Below, one piece after another: positions 26,101 to 41,100 of a DNA stretch of 64,000 bases. Source of the stretch: Liolophura sinensis (Eukaryota > Mollusca > Polyplacophora > Chitonida > Chitonidae); NCBI RefSeq assembly GCF_032854445.1, contig NC_088296.1:26469448-26533447 (forward strand), written 5' to 3'. How positions within the stretch are numbered: position 1 is the first letter of the stretch; each line of letters opens with the position of its first letter. A program made the position numbers and the translations under genes. The notes under the pieces are model-generated. The model saw only the letters and a list, made by a program, of their open reading frames with translations, was not told where the DNA came from and made no database searches.

Positions 26101-29100
26101 CTGCCCATCTGTACATGCAGAATTAATCGCAGACTAAGACTTTTCTGCTCACCTGTGCATGCATAATTAATCGCAGACTAAGACTTTTCTGCCCCCCTGT
26201 ACATCCATAATCAATCGCAGACTAAGACATTTCTGCCCAACTGTACATGCATAATCAATCGCAGACTAAGACTTTTTTGCCCACTTCTACATGCATAATC
26301 AATCGCAGACTAAGACTTTTCTGCCCACCTGTACATCCATAATCGATCGCAGATTAAGACTTTTCTGCCCATCTGTACATGCCTTATTAATCGCAGACTA
26401 AGACTTTTCTGCTCACCTGTGCATGCATAATCAATCGCAGACTAAGACTTTTCTGCCCAACTGTACATGCATAATCAATCGCAGACAAAGACTTTTCTGC
26501 CCAACTGTACATGCATAATCGATCACAGACTAAGACTTTTCTGCACACCTCTTTGATTTGTACTCCTGATTATATTATATAATAACAGGTCCAGTCTTGA
26601 ATACGGATTCACTTCAGATTCATCAGCTAGATGATGTCATTGACATTTACCAGTACCCCTCATTTGCGCGTTAACAAACCTGGATGTTTCTGTTGAATAT
26701 AATTGTTACACGCGCTGGACAATTATTAATCCGGCATGTCCAAGTGCTATTAATACGTGGTTTCTGTCAACGGGATGAACAAGCTGCCTGAGATACAACT
26801 CAAAATTGATCCTAACGTATACCTATTACTTATTACCTATCTTAAAATTATGTTGAATTACTTATTTTCAATTATGTCATGTAAGCCGAAGTTCAAATCT
26901 GAGTTATGCTATAATATTTGGAACTACATGTGTATGTGAGTCTGACTGATGTCGTAGAGATTGTCAGCCCTAAGTTGTAGGCCTAAGTTGATTGTAAATA
27001 ACTAAGATCACCATCACAGCCCTAACTTACAATCGACACCTTCTTGCACACAGGGACTGTAAGCCTAAGTTGGTAGTAAATAACTAAGATCCCTATCACT
27101 GACCTAACTTACAATCGACACCTTCTTGCACACAGGGACTGTAAGCCTAAGTTGGTAGTAAATAACTAAGATCCCTATCACTGACCTAACTTACAATCGC
27201 CACCTTCTTGCACACAGGGACTGTAAGCCTAAGTTGGTAGTAAATAACTAAGATCCCTATCACTGCCATAACTTGCAATCACCACCTTCTTGCATACAGG
27301 GATTGTAAACCGAAGTTGTTTGAAAATAAAGATCATCACTACTGTTGCTCTAGCTCACAACTGACGCCTTCCTACACGAAGGTATCGTTCGGTTGAACCG
27401 TAAGGTTTGAACTTGACAGTGTATTTGTGTTTGGTAAAAGTGAAGTCCTGTATGATATCCTCTCCTTTCCAGACGCTTTACATGGGCGTGGTTTTGTACG
27501 GACCAGCCGTCGCCTTGGACACAGGTAAGCTATAGGTCTACGTCATACCGTACATTGGCGTAGTTTTGTATGGACCAGCCGTCGCCTTGGACACAGGTAA
27601 GCTATAGGTCTACGTCATACCGTACATTGGCGTGGTTTTGTATGGACCAGCAAGTTCCATGGACACAGGTAAGCAATAGGTCAACGTCATACCGTACATG
27701 GGCGTGGTTTTGTATGGACCAGCAAGTGCCATGGACACAGGTAAGCTATAGGTCTACGTCATACCGTGCATTGGCGTAGTTTTGTATGAACCAGCCGTCG
27801 CCTTGGACACAGGTAAGCTGTAGGTCTACGTCATACTGCACATTGGCGAGGTTTTGTATGAACCAGCCGTTGCCATGGACACAGGTAAGTCGTACGTCCT
27901 TTACAACCGGTATAGTAACAACGTATTTCAAAAACCAAATCGCAAAATTAATACATTTATTTTGCCATGCCTTCCACTATACGCCACAACGACAATATCT
28001 CAGTGATAACGTGGTGATATTAGCAGGCCGACAGTATGTTTGCATAACTAAGGCCGTCTTATATGCATTATTCCCAGTGGATAACATCAGTTCCAGCTCT
28101 GGAAAGTTACACTCGTTTAATTCATCGAAATTCTCATTTGTTCAATAACGTCGTGTATTTTTCAGTGGCCGGTTTCCCTCTGTGGGCTTCTGTTTTCTTG
28201 GTCGGAATCGCTTCAATCATCTACACATCTATTGTAAGTTGAGGAAAGCCTTTCTTTCTCTTTCCCTTTTCTTTCTATTTTCCGTCGCTTGTGATTACAA
28301 GGGAGATAAATTTACCCCACTATGACACAGGCCATGAGGCAGCGCGCTCTGGCGGTCGAGTTGTGGCGTTCAGGTTAAGATGCTTATTGTTGTAATTCTC
28401 CTGATTCACTTCACCCCACCCGTACTTCACTTATATTACAGTAGTTGCTTCTCCGTACAAATCAAATCCATCAGGCGTGTTATTTCGTTGTTATGAGAAT
28501 AGCTCCGCTGGATCATTAGCCCGAACATTTTACTAATAGTTGCCTTATATCTACAAGTGAAAATAACACGGCTCTTAAGAAACAAGTGCATAACTTTATT
28601 AATAAATAAATGAATAAATCCCTGAATTTTAGCAATCTAATTCCATCCCTCTCCCAAAATAGCTAAAGCTAAAATGTCTTTGTTCTTTTCAATTTTATAA
28701 TAATTATATGAGGCTAATGGGAAACAAAATCGACAACTGTTACTTGCAGCATCTGTTTCCAGCTGTTTAAAACTGGTTTAACACTTAATTTCAGATTAAA
28801 CTTTAAGGCAAGTCTTCAATTTTGTACTTAGCCTCAAAGAAAATTGTCGATCCTGTAAATATGATCTAAAACTGCTACTGTTATACATTGACTCTGGACA
28901 ACTCAGTTGACAACTTCTGAGTTTGGCTGAAAATTAAATATATTATATGACTTAACACCATTAATGGCAGGATGATATTTGTTTTAATGGACTACTTTTC
29001 GCAGGGAGGTATCAAGGCAGTGATATGGACAGACGTGTTTCAATGTATGATTATAGTGATTGGGCTCACAGCTATTCTCGTGAAGGTAAGCGTGTTCACG

Positions 29101-32100
29101 GGTCATGCTGGATCTTTTGGAGTGATACATATACAGTCAATTTCCAGAAGAATAAAACTGGCTCTCTTTGACATAGATGGCCAAACACCTGGCTTGTTCA
29201 TCTTCGTGCATCAGGCCTTGACCAGTGAGGTATTATGTTTATTTTTTATTTATTTGAATGGTGTTTTACGCCGCACTCAAGAATATTTCACTTAGACGAC
29301 GACGGTCAGCATTATGGTGGGAGGAAACCGGGCAGGGCCAATGGGAAACCCACGACCATCAACAGGTTGCTGACTGACCTTCCCAAGTCCGACCGGAGAA
29401 GAAGCCAGCATGAGCTGGACGAACTCACGGCGACCGCACTGATGAGAGGTTCCTGGGTCATTACGTTGCGCTAGCGCGCTAAGCACATGAGCCACGGAAG
29501 CCCCAGATCTCATGTTCATGTTAAGCTCCGATGCGGCCTTAAGTCAGGAGGTCTGCAGGGAAATTTTCTGACGGCTACGGGTTTGTCCAGGTCGCCGTTT
29601 TTCTCTCCATGAAAACACTGGCGTTAAGCAACATTCAGAAAACTTCATATGCAAATAAACGAACAAAAAAGATGACTGAAAAAACGAGGATATAATTACA
29701 GAAAAGTATAAATGATTGACATCTGTTTATTTAGTGGTCGCCATTTGTTTCTGTTTTCGCCGTTTAGTCTATCATGGAGGTCGGTGGGTTTGGTAATTTC
29801 TGGAAACACAATGCTGGGAGCGGAAGGTTTGATATAAAGTAAGTTTGATATCAGGTAACGTTGATACCAGACAAGTTTGATGTCATGTAAAGTTTGTACC
29901 AGACATGCGTGGTATCAGGTAAGTTTGAAACCAAGTAATTTTGATACCAGGTAGTTTTGATACTAGCTAAGTTTCATGACAGATAAGAGGTAGGTTGATA
30001 TCATCTATTACATAACGCGTACAGACATTTTGAATCCAGGTGCGCGCTGCAATTAAAGCGCCATTATTCTTTTAAAACAGGGATTAGGCGGGTGTTCTGT
30101 TTATCTGCGCGTTATTCGTCAGGCTTCTCAGATGATGCACCAAAATTACATTTTCACCCCAAGCTCTTGTGTCAGGAAGTGTTCTTTATGATGACACGTT
30201 CCTTAGCGAAATTGAAAGTCAACAATTCCAGACAACAATATATCTGCTTGCAGAGCGAACAAATAAGACAACTGTGCGCATAAGGATGCTTTCCTACTCT
30301 CTTTTTTTTTTCGAGCCAAACTACTATCAACCAGTTCATCAGAAAATAATCTTAATCAACGGATTAACCAAACCCATAACGGCATGTATACTGACACACT
30401 GTAAAATTAACGGAATAACCAAACCCATAACCGCATGTACACTGACACACTGTAAAATTGACGGAATAACCAAAACCACAACGACATGTACACTGACACA
30501 CTGTAAAATTGACTGAATAACCAAACCCATAAAGACATGTATTCTGACACACTGTAAAATTGACGAAATAACAAAAACATTAACGACATGTACACTGACA
30601 CACTGTAAAATTGACGGGATAACCAAAACCATAAAGTCATGTATACTGACACACTGTAAAATTGAGGGAATAACCAAACACATAACGACATGCACACTCA
30701 CACACTGTGAAATTGAAGGAATAATCAAACACATAACGACATGTACACTGACACACTGTGAAATTGACGGAATAACCAAAACCATAACGACATGTATACT
30801 GACACACTGTAAAATTGACGGAATAACCAAAACCATAACGGCATGCACACTGACACACTGTGAAATTGAAGGAATAATCAAACACATAACGACATGTACA
30901 CTGACACACTGTGAAACTGACGGAAAAACCAAAACCATAACGACATGTATACTGACACACTGTAAAACTAAATGAATAACCAAACCCACAACGACATGTA
31001 CACTGACACACTGTAAAATTGATGGAATAACCAAAACCATAAAGTCATGTATACTGAAACACTGTAAAATTGAAGGAAAAACCAAACCTATAACGACATG
31101 TATACTGACACACTGTAAAATTGACGGAATAACCAAACCCATAACGACATGTATACTGACACACTGTAAAATTGACGGAATAACCAAACCCATAACGACA
31201 TGTATACTGGCACACTGTAAAACTGATGGAATAACCAAACACATAACGACATGCACACTAACACACTGTAAAATTGACGGAATAACCAAAGTCATAACGA
31301 CATGTATACTGGCACACTGTAAAACTAAATGAATAACCAAACCTATAACGACATGTACACTGACACACTGTAAAATTGACGGAATAACCAAAGTCATAAC
31401 GACATGTATACTGGCACACTGTAAAACTAAATGAATAACCAAACCTATAACGACATGTACACTGACACACTGTAAAATTGACGGAATAACCAAAGTCATA
31501 ACGACATGTATTCTGACACACTGTAAAATTGACGGAATAACCAAAGTCATAACGACATGTATACTGGCACACTGTAAAACTAAATGAATAACCAAACCTA
31601 TAACGACATGTACACTGACACACTGTAAAATTGACGGAATAACCAAAACCATAAAGGCATGTATACTGACACACTGTAAAATTGAAGAAATAACCAAACC
31701 CACAACGACATGTACACTGACACACTGTAAAATTGACGGAATAACCAAACCCACAACGACATGTATACTGATACACTGTAAAATTGACGGAATAATCAAA
31801 CACATAACGACATGTACACTGACACACTGTAAAATTGACGGAATAACCAAACCTATAACGACATGTATATTGACACACTGTAAAATTGACGGAAAAACCA
31901 AAGTCATAACGACATGTATACTGACACACTGTAAAATTGACGGAATAACCAAACCTATAACGACATGTATACTGGCACACTGTAAAACTAAAGGAATAAC
32001 CAATCCTATAACGACATGTATATTGACACACTGTAAAATTGACGGAATAACCAAAACCATAAAGTCATGTATACTGACACACTGTAAAATTGACGGAACA

Positions 32101-35100
32101 ACCAAACCCATAACGGCATGTACACTGGCACACTGTAAAATTGACGGAATAACCAAACCCATAACGGCATGTACACTGACACACTGTGAAACTGACGGAA
32201 TAACCAAACCCATAACGGCATGTACACTGACACATTGTAAAATTGACGGCAAAACCAAACCCCATAACGGCATGTACACTGGCACACTGTAAAATTGACG
32301 GAACAACCAAACCCATAACGGCATGTACACTGGCACACTGTAAAATTCACGGAATAACCAAACCGATAACGGCATGTACACTGACACACTGTGAAACTGA
32401 CGGAATAACCAAACCGATAACGGCATGTACACTGTCACACTGTAAAATTGACGGCAAAACCAAACCCATAACGACATGTACACTGACACACTGTAAAAAC
32501 TCAAAACGCAACCAATGGAAAACAGACCGACGATAAAAGAAAAACATCAACAGAAAATTGTTCTGGCCACAAGAAGGCCTTGTCATTTACACATGTTATG
32601 TTTACCACCATATTTTCTTCATTTTTTTCAGCTGGAGTTTTGACCCGACGGTGCGGACGACTTTCTGGAACTGTTTGTTTGCTGGTTGTGTGGGGTGGTT
32701 CGGCGTGGCCTTCAACCAGGCGTCTGTACAGAGAATAGCGGCCATGCCGACCAAGAGACATGCCACAAAGTAAGCCGTTAGTCGTCCTTGTAGAGGTCAG
32801 TACAAAGAGAACTGTATGTTTAGTGGTTTGGTGTGACCATCAACCAGCCGTCTGTACAGACAGCTGCCATGCCGGTCAAGAGACATGCCACCAAATAAGG
32901 CTTTAGTCATCCTTATAGAGATTAGCATCAACACAACTGTATATTTCAGAACGATTTTGCTGATTACCATATATTAATAAACCATTTCAGCATTGTTTGA
33001 CATTTCATGATAATGTCATCATTCCTTACTTTCCAGGGTGGTTTTGCTGAGTATCTTATGTCATTAACCCTCACATTCCAGGATGGTTTTACTGAGTACC
33101 TCATTTCATTATACTTTACATTCCAGGATGGTTTTACTGAGTACCTCATGTCATTATTCCTTACATTCCAGCATGGTTTTGCTAAGTATCTCATGTCATT
33201 ATTCCTTACATTCCAGGATGGTTTAGCTGAGTACCTCATTTCATTATACCTTACATTCCAGGATGGTTTGCTGAGTATCTCATGTCATTATTCCTTACAT
33301 TCCAGGATGGTTTTACTGAGTACCTCATTTCATTATACCTTACATTCCAGGATGGTTTTGCTGAGTATCCCGGGCTTCCTCTTCCTCGCTATCGCCGCCA
33401 GCCTTGAAGGGTTCGCAGCATTTGCCTATTATAAATCCAAGGACTGTGATCCTTTTGCCGCCGGCTACATTTCCAATTCAAACGAGGTTGGTGACTTTAC
33501 ACGCTTGCATTAGAATCGGAAATAGTAGGCGTGTAAGGAAAGCAAGAGACAAAAACTGCTCGACGTGGAAAATAAAGAAAATCGTTTACCATTAATTTCT
33601 TCGTTCTCTCATTTTTCACATGACATGGAGACGCCCTATCATGGTTTGTCTCGAGTTTTTAGCTATCTTTGCTGTTTTCTTTTCCTTAAGTACACAAATT
33701 TAATATATCCAACAAATGCCATTTTGTAAAAAATACATACATACATACAAAATACATACATACATACAAAATACATACATACATACAAAATACATACATA
33801 CATACAAAATACATACATACATACAAAATACATACAAAATACATACATACATACAAAATACATACATACATACAAAATACATACATACAAGATACATACA
33901 TACATACATACATACAAAATACATACATACATACAAGATACATACATACATACAAAATACATACATACATACAAGATGCATACATACATACAAAATACAT
34001 ACATACATACAAAATACATACATACATACAAAATACATACATACATACAAGATACATACATACATACAAAATACATACATACATACAAAATACATACATA
34101 CATACAAGATACATACATTCATACAAGATACATACATACATACAAAATACATACATACATACAAGATACATACATACATAAAAAATACATACATACATCC
34201 ATACAAAATACATACATACATACAAAATACATACATACATACAAAATACATACATACACACAAAATACATACATACATACATACATACATACATACAAAA
34301 TACATACATACATACAAAATACATACAAACATACAAAATACATACATACATACAAGATACATACAAAATACATACATACATACAAGATACATACATACAT
34401 ACAAGATACATACATACATACAAAATACATACATACAAGATACATACAAACAAGATACATTAATTGGATTTTTACATCTATGCAAGTCGGGGTTTGTTGT
34501 AAGGTAAAAATACATACATACAAAATACATTAATTGGATTTTTACATCTATGCAAGTCGGGGTTTGTTGTAAGGTAAAAATACATACATACATACATACA
34601 AGATACATTAATTGGATTTTTTACATCTATGCAAGTCGGGGTTTGTTGTAAGGTAAAAATACGTAACAAATGGCTGTGTATTCCATATTCTATTCCTTGT
34701 AGAGATAACTTCGGTGTGGGTAAAACTCAGTGTGGCTAAACCTCATTGTGGGGATAACCCAGTGTGTGGATAACTCAGTGTTGGGACAACTCAGTGTGGG
34801 GATAGTTCAGTGTGGGTATAACTCAGACTGGGATAACTCAGTGTCGTGATAATTTAGAGTGATTATCACACTGAATGGGGTTAACTTAGAAAGTGGGGAT
34901 AACCCAGCACGGTGTAATTTGTCCATATCTCTATATCCATTCAGACACTATGTTCCTAATACTATATGCTCAACGCATACACCAACTGTTTATTATGCAA
35001 ATTAACATCCAGTGGAACAAACAGACATTTCTTTCTTCTTTATTGACAATCTTGGTTATATCGGCGTCCGCTGTTATTGTAAATCTTGCCGTACTTCGTC

Positions 35101-38100
35101 ACGGAGCTATTCCAGACACTGCCCGGGTTAGCGACTTGCCGTACTTCGTCATGGAGCTGTTCGAGACACTGCCCGTGTTAGCGGGCTTGTTTCTAGTGTC
35201 ATTACTGTATGGACTACTCTATTGCTGCTGTTATTGTAGATCTTGCCGTACTTCGTCACGGAGCTATTCCAGACACTGCCTGGGTTAGCCGGCTTGTTTC
35301 TAGTGTCATTACTGTATGGACTACTCTGTTGATATTGTTGTTGTAGATCTTGCCGTACTTTGTCATGGAACTATTCCAGACACTGCCTGGGTTAGCCGGC
35401 TTGTTTCTAGTGTCATTACTGTATGGACTACTATATTGCTGCTGTTATTGTAAATCTTGCCGTACTTCGTCACGGAGCTATTCCAGACACTGCCCGTGTT
35501 AGCGGGCTTGTTTCTAGTGTCATTACTGTATGGACTACTCTATTGCTGCTGTTATTGTAAATCTTGCCGTACTTCGTCACGGAGCTGTTCGAGACATTGC
35601 CTGGGTTAGCGGGCTTGTTTCTAGTGTCATTACTGTATGGACTACTCTATTGCTGCTGTTATTGTAAATCTTGCCGTACTTCGTCACGGAGCTATTCCAG
35701 ACACTCTCCGTGTTAGCGGGCTTGTTTCTTGTGTCATTACTGTATGGACTACTCTATTGCTGCTGTTATTGTAAATCTTGCCGTACTTCGTCATGGAGCT
35801 GTTAGAGACATTGCCTGGGTTAGCCGGCTTGTTTCTTGTGTCATTACTGTATGGACTACTCTATTGCTGCTGTTATTGTAAATCTTGCCGTACTTCGTCA
35901 CGGAGCTATTCCAGACACTGCCCGGGTTAGCGGGCTTGTTTCTTGTGTCATTACTGTATGGACTACTCTGTTGCTGCTGTTATTGTAAATCTTGCCGTAC
36001 TTCGTCATGGAGCTATTCCAGACACTGCCTGGGTTAGCGGGCTTGTTTCTTGTGTCATTACTGTATGGACTACTCTATTGCTGCTGTTATTGTAAATCTT
36101 GCCGTACTTCGTCACGGAGCTATTCCAGACACTGCCTGGGTTAGCGGGCTTTTTTCCAGTGTCATTACTGTATGGACTACTCTATTGCTCCTGTTATTGT
36201 AAATCTTGCCGTACTTCGTCACGGAGCTATTCCAGACACTGCCTGGGTTAGCGGGCTTTTTTCCAGTGTCATTACTGTATGGTCTACTCTGTTGATATTG
36301 TTGTTGTAGATCTTGCCGTACTTTGTTATGGAACTATTCCAGACATTGCCTGGGTTAGCCGGCTTGTTTCTAGCATCGTTGTTCAGCGCTTCATTGAGGT
36401 ATGTTCTTTATTAATCTATAAATCTGAGTTACAGGAGTATAGCTCCATTTCATTGTTCAAAATGTTGTTAATATTTCTCTACAAAAGCGGCCCCTTTCAA
36501 CGAGGGTGGAGGTCGTCGCCCGGTGATGGAATAGTAAGGTGTATTTTTTCTGATTGCGGAAAAACGAAGGAAAACATACAAAGTCTACAAGACACTTACT
36601 ATAAACGATTGCAGTGAGACAATTGGAATGAACCTAATGAAACTTGTCTTATCGAAAGAGAAAGTCAGATCAAAAACAGGCTTGCCAGTTTTGAGCTTTT
36701 CCCATGAGAATCAAACATCATAATAAAAACATGATTACAGGAACCAAAATTATTTGTGATCAAAGTCCTTTAGGACTTAACTTTGGCAATTATGTAGGAA
36801 AATAGCTAAACCATCCATAAATTTGATACAACGGCGATGTCAATAGTTTGGGAGTAGGCCTGTTACGTCAGGCACCTATCAGAAAAATAGATAAAGCAGG
36901 AAAATAACAAATTTCAATCAATTGCAAATAGGTAATTTCAAGAAACAACTGAAAATGTACGTCGATGACGTCGATGACAATGTTACAATACACACATTTA
37001 AAGCTGATTGATGTCTACTTATAATTATCTTTTTTCTATCTGTCTCTCTTGCAGTACGCTGTCATCCGGGCTGAATGGAATCTCAGCCAACACCTTGATG
37101 GACTTTGTCAGTCCATTCTACCCAAAAATATCCGAGTTTAAGAGGACTGTCCTAGCCAAGATATTTGGTAAAATCACTAGACCACTGTCTTTTACTCCAC
37201 AGTTTCTGTAAAATCACCAGACCACTGTCTTATACCCCAAACTTTCCGTAGAATCACTAGACCACTGTCTTATACCCCAAACTTTCCGTAGAATCACTAG
37301 ACCACTGTCTTATACCCCAAACTTTCCGTAGAATCACTAGACCACTGTCTTATACCCCAAACTTTCCGTTGAATCACTAGACCACTGTCTTCACTCCACA
37401 CATTCCGTAAATTCACAGCTGGACGAGAGTTCGACAAAACAGTCTCGAAAGTCACAATGGCGCTTAAATCCGACTATAAGTGCATGCATATTCTTACAAA
37501 GACGTGAAAAATAGCCCAATCACGTTAAACAAAAGCTTTCATTACAACAACACTTTTCACAGATTAAATGGTAAATATGTGAACGAGAATTGCCTTAATC
37601 AAAGTATTCAAACACAAAAGGATATTTTAATGGTACTATAAAACTTGGTATCTGTTCTTGCTTTGTTAGCAAAAATACGCATCACGTCTATGTTTGTGAT
37701 TTCAGTTTTCATTTCCGGATTTATATCAATCGCCATTTCCTTTCTGGTGATGATAATCGGAGGACCGGTCACACAGGTGAGTTCTTATAGACATGGAGGC
37801 TCTTCATTGTAGTGTTTCACTGTGTGCGTGACAGATGACAGGGGAATGGAAAAGTGGTCAATTACAGTGATGGCTGCTGACCTGTGTTGGTTTCCTAACA
37901 ACTGCCATGTCTGTGTGAGATGGCAGAGGAATGGACAAGTGGTAAAGTATAGTGATGGCTGCTGACCTGTGTTGGTTTCCTAACAACAGCCATGTCTGTG
38001 TGAGATGACAGAGGAATGGACAAGTGGTAAAGTATAGTGATGGCTGCTGATCTGTGTTGGTTTCCTAACAACTGCCATGTCTGTGTGAGATGGCAGAGGA

Positions 38101-41100
38101 ATGGACAAGTGGTAAAGTATAGTGATGTGCTGCTGACCTGTTTTGGTTTCCTGACAACGACAATGTCTGTGTGAGATGGCAGAGGAATGGACAAGTGGTA
38201 AAGTATAGTGATGGCTGCTGATCTGTGTTGGTTTCCTAACAACTGCCATGTCTGTGTGAGATGGCAGAGGAATGGACAAGTGGTAAAGTATAGTGATGGC
38301 TGCTGATCTGTGTTGGTTTCCTAACAACTACCATGTCTGTGTGAGATGACAGAGGAATGGACAAGTGGTAAAGTATAGTGATGGCTGCTGATCTGTGTTG
38401 GTTTCCTAACAACTGCCATGTGTGTGTGAGATGGCAGAGGAATGGACAAGTGGTAAAGTATAGTGATGGCTGCTGATCTGTGTTGGTTTCCTAACAACTA
38501 CCATGTCTGTGTGAGATGACAGAGGAATGGACAAGTGGTAAAGTATAGTGATGGCTGCTGACCTGTGTTGGTTTCCTAACAACTGCCATGTCTGTGTGAG
38601 ATGACAGAGGAATGGACAAGTGTTAAAGTATAGTGATGGCTGCTGATCTGTGTTGGTTTCCTAACAACTGCCATGTGTGTGTGAGATGACAGAGGAATGG
38701 ACAAGTGGTAAAGTATAGTGATGGCTGCTGATCTGTGTTGGTTTCCTAACAACTGCCATGTCTGTGTGAGATGGCAGAGGAATGGACAAGTGTTAAAGTA
38801 TAGTGATGGCTGCTGATCTGTGTTGGTTTCCTAACAACTACCATGTCTGTGTGAGATGACAGAGGAATGGACAAGTGGTAAAGTATAGTGATGGCTGCTG
38901 ATCTGTGTTGGTTTCCTAACAACTGCCATGTCTGTGTGAGATGGCAGAGGAATGGACAAGTGGTAAAGTATAGTGATGGCTGCTGACCTGTGTTGGTTTC
39001 CTAACAACTACCATGTCTGTGTGAGATGACAGAGGAATGGACAAGTGGTAAAGTATAGTGATGGCTGCTGATCTGTGTTGGTTTCCTAACAACTGCCATG
39101 TCTGTGTGAGATGGCAGAGGAATGGACAAGTGGTAAAGTATAGTGATGGCTGCTGACCTGTGTTGGTTTCCTGACAACGACAATGTCTGTGTGAGATGGC
39201 AGAGGAATGGTCACGTGATAAAGTATAGTTTTGGTTGTTAACCTGTTTTGCTTCAGGTCAATTTCAAGGGACATGCGGTAAAGTACAGTGTTGTTCTCTG
39301 CTGTGCGTTAGTTGGAAGGTAGGGGACCTCATAGGAGAAAAGATTGTGACCAGTCAGCACGAGCCAGCCTGGGCTACATAGTTATGCTGAGCGTCAGTCA
39401 GCACAGGCCAGCCTTCGCTACATGATTCTGCTGGGCGTCAGTTAGCACGAGCCAGCCTGGGCTACATGATTATGCTGAGGGTCAGTCAGCAGAGGCCAGC
39501 CTTCGTTACATGATTCTCCTGAGCGTCAGTCAGCACGAGCCAGCCTGGGCTACATGATTCTCCTGAGCGTCAGTCAGCACGAGCCAGCCTGGGCTACATG
39601 ATTATGCTGAGGGTCAGTCAGCATAGGCCAGCCTTCGCTACATGATTATGCTGGGCGTCAGTTAGCACGAGCCAGCCTTCGCTACATGATTCTGCTGACC
39701 GTCAGTTAGCACGAGCAAGCCTTCGCTACATGATTCTCCTGAGCGTCAGTCAGCACGAGCCAGCCTGGGCTACATGATTATGCTGAGGGTCAGTCAGCAC
39801 GAGCCAGCCTGGGCTACATGATTATGCTGAGGGTCAGTCAGCACGAGCCAGCCTGGGCTACATGATTATACTGTGTCAGTCAGCACAGGCCAGCCTGGGC
39901 TACATGATTCTCCTGATCGTCAGTCAGCACGAGCCAGCCTGGGCTACATGATTATACTGTGTCAGTCAGCACAGGCCAGCCTGGGCTACATGATTCTGCT
40001 GAGCGTCAGTCAGCACGAGCCAGCCTGGGCTACATGGTTATGCTGAGCGTCAGTCAGCACGAGCCAGCCTTCGCTACATGATTCTGCTGACCGTCAGTCA
40101 GCACGAGTCAGCCTGGGCTACATGATTATGCTGAGGGTCAGTCAGCACGAGCCAGCCTGGGCTACATGATTATACTGTGTCAGTCAGCACAGGCCAGCCT
40201 GGGCTACATGATTCTCCTGATCGTCAGTCAGCACGAGCCAGCCTGGGCTACATGATTATACTGTGTCAGTCAGCACAGGCCAGCCTGGGCTACATGATTC
40301 TGCTGAGCGTCAGTCAGCACGAGCCAGCCTGGGCTACATGGTTATGCTGAGCGTTAGTCAGCACGAGCCAGCCTTCGCTACATGATTCTGCTGAGCGTCA
40401 GTCAGCACGAGCCAGCCTGGGCTACATGATTCTGCTGAGCGTCAGTCAGCACGAGCCAGCCTGGGCTACATGATTATACTGTGTCAGTCAGCACGAGTCA
40501 GCCTGGGCTACATGATTCTGCTGAGCGTCAGTCAGCACGAGTCAGCCTGGGCTACATGATTCTGCTGAGCGTCAGTCAGCACGAGTCAGCCTGGGCTACA
40601 TGATTCTGCTGAGCGTCAGTCAGCACGGACCAGTCTGGGCTACATGATTATACTGTGTCAGTCAGCACGAGTCAGCCTGGGCTACATGATTCTGCTGAGC
40701 GTCAGTCAGCACGAGTCAGCCTGGGCTACATGATTTTGCTGAGCGTCAGTCAGCACGGACCAGTCTGGGCTACATGATTATACTGTGTCAGTCAGCACGA
40801 GTCAGCCTGGGCTACATGATTCTGCTGAGCGTCAGTCAGCACGAGCCAGCCTGGGCTACATGATTCTGCTGAGCGTCAGTCAGCACGAGCCAGCCTGGGC
40901 TACATGATTATACTGTGTCAGTCAGCACGAGTCAGCCTGGGCTACATGATTCTGCTGAGCGTCAGTCAGCACGGACCAGTCTGGGCTACATGATTATACT
41001 GTGTCAGTCAGCATAGGCCAGCCTGGGCTACATGATTCTGCTGACCGTCAGTCAGCACGAGTCAGCCTGGGCTACATGATTATGCTGAGCGTCAGTCAGC

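Noticed and set aside
19690-26550. CRISPR-like array of 44-bp repeats
   Set aside because: The units are contiguous with no unique spacers, and the sequence is an animal genome. It is a satellite.
30339-32504. 721-codon minus-strand open frame and overlapping frames
   Set aside because: It is the translation of a 51-bp tandem repeat (17 codons per unit). Other frames on both strands are open for the same reason, and the array lies within an intron of the transporter.
33686-34608. Long frames with repeated CMYV or KIHTYIQNTY
   Set aside because: Translations of a TACA-rich microsatellite.
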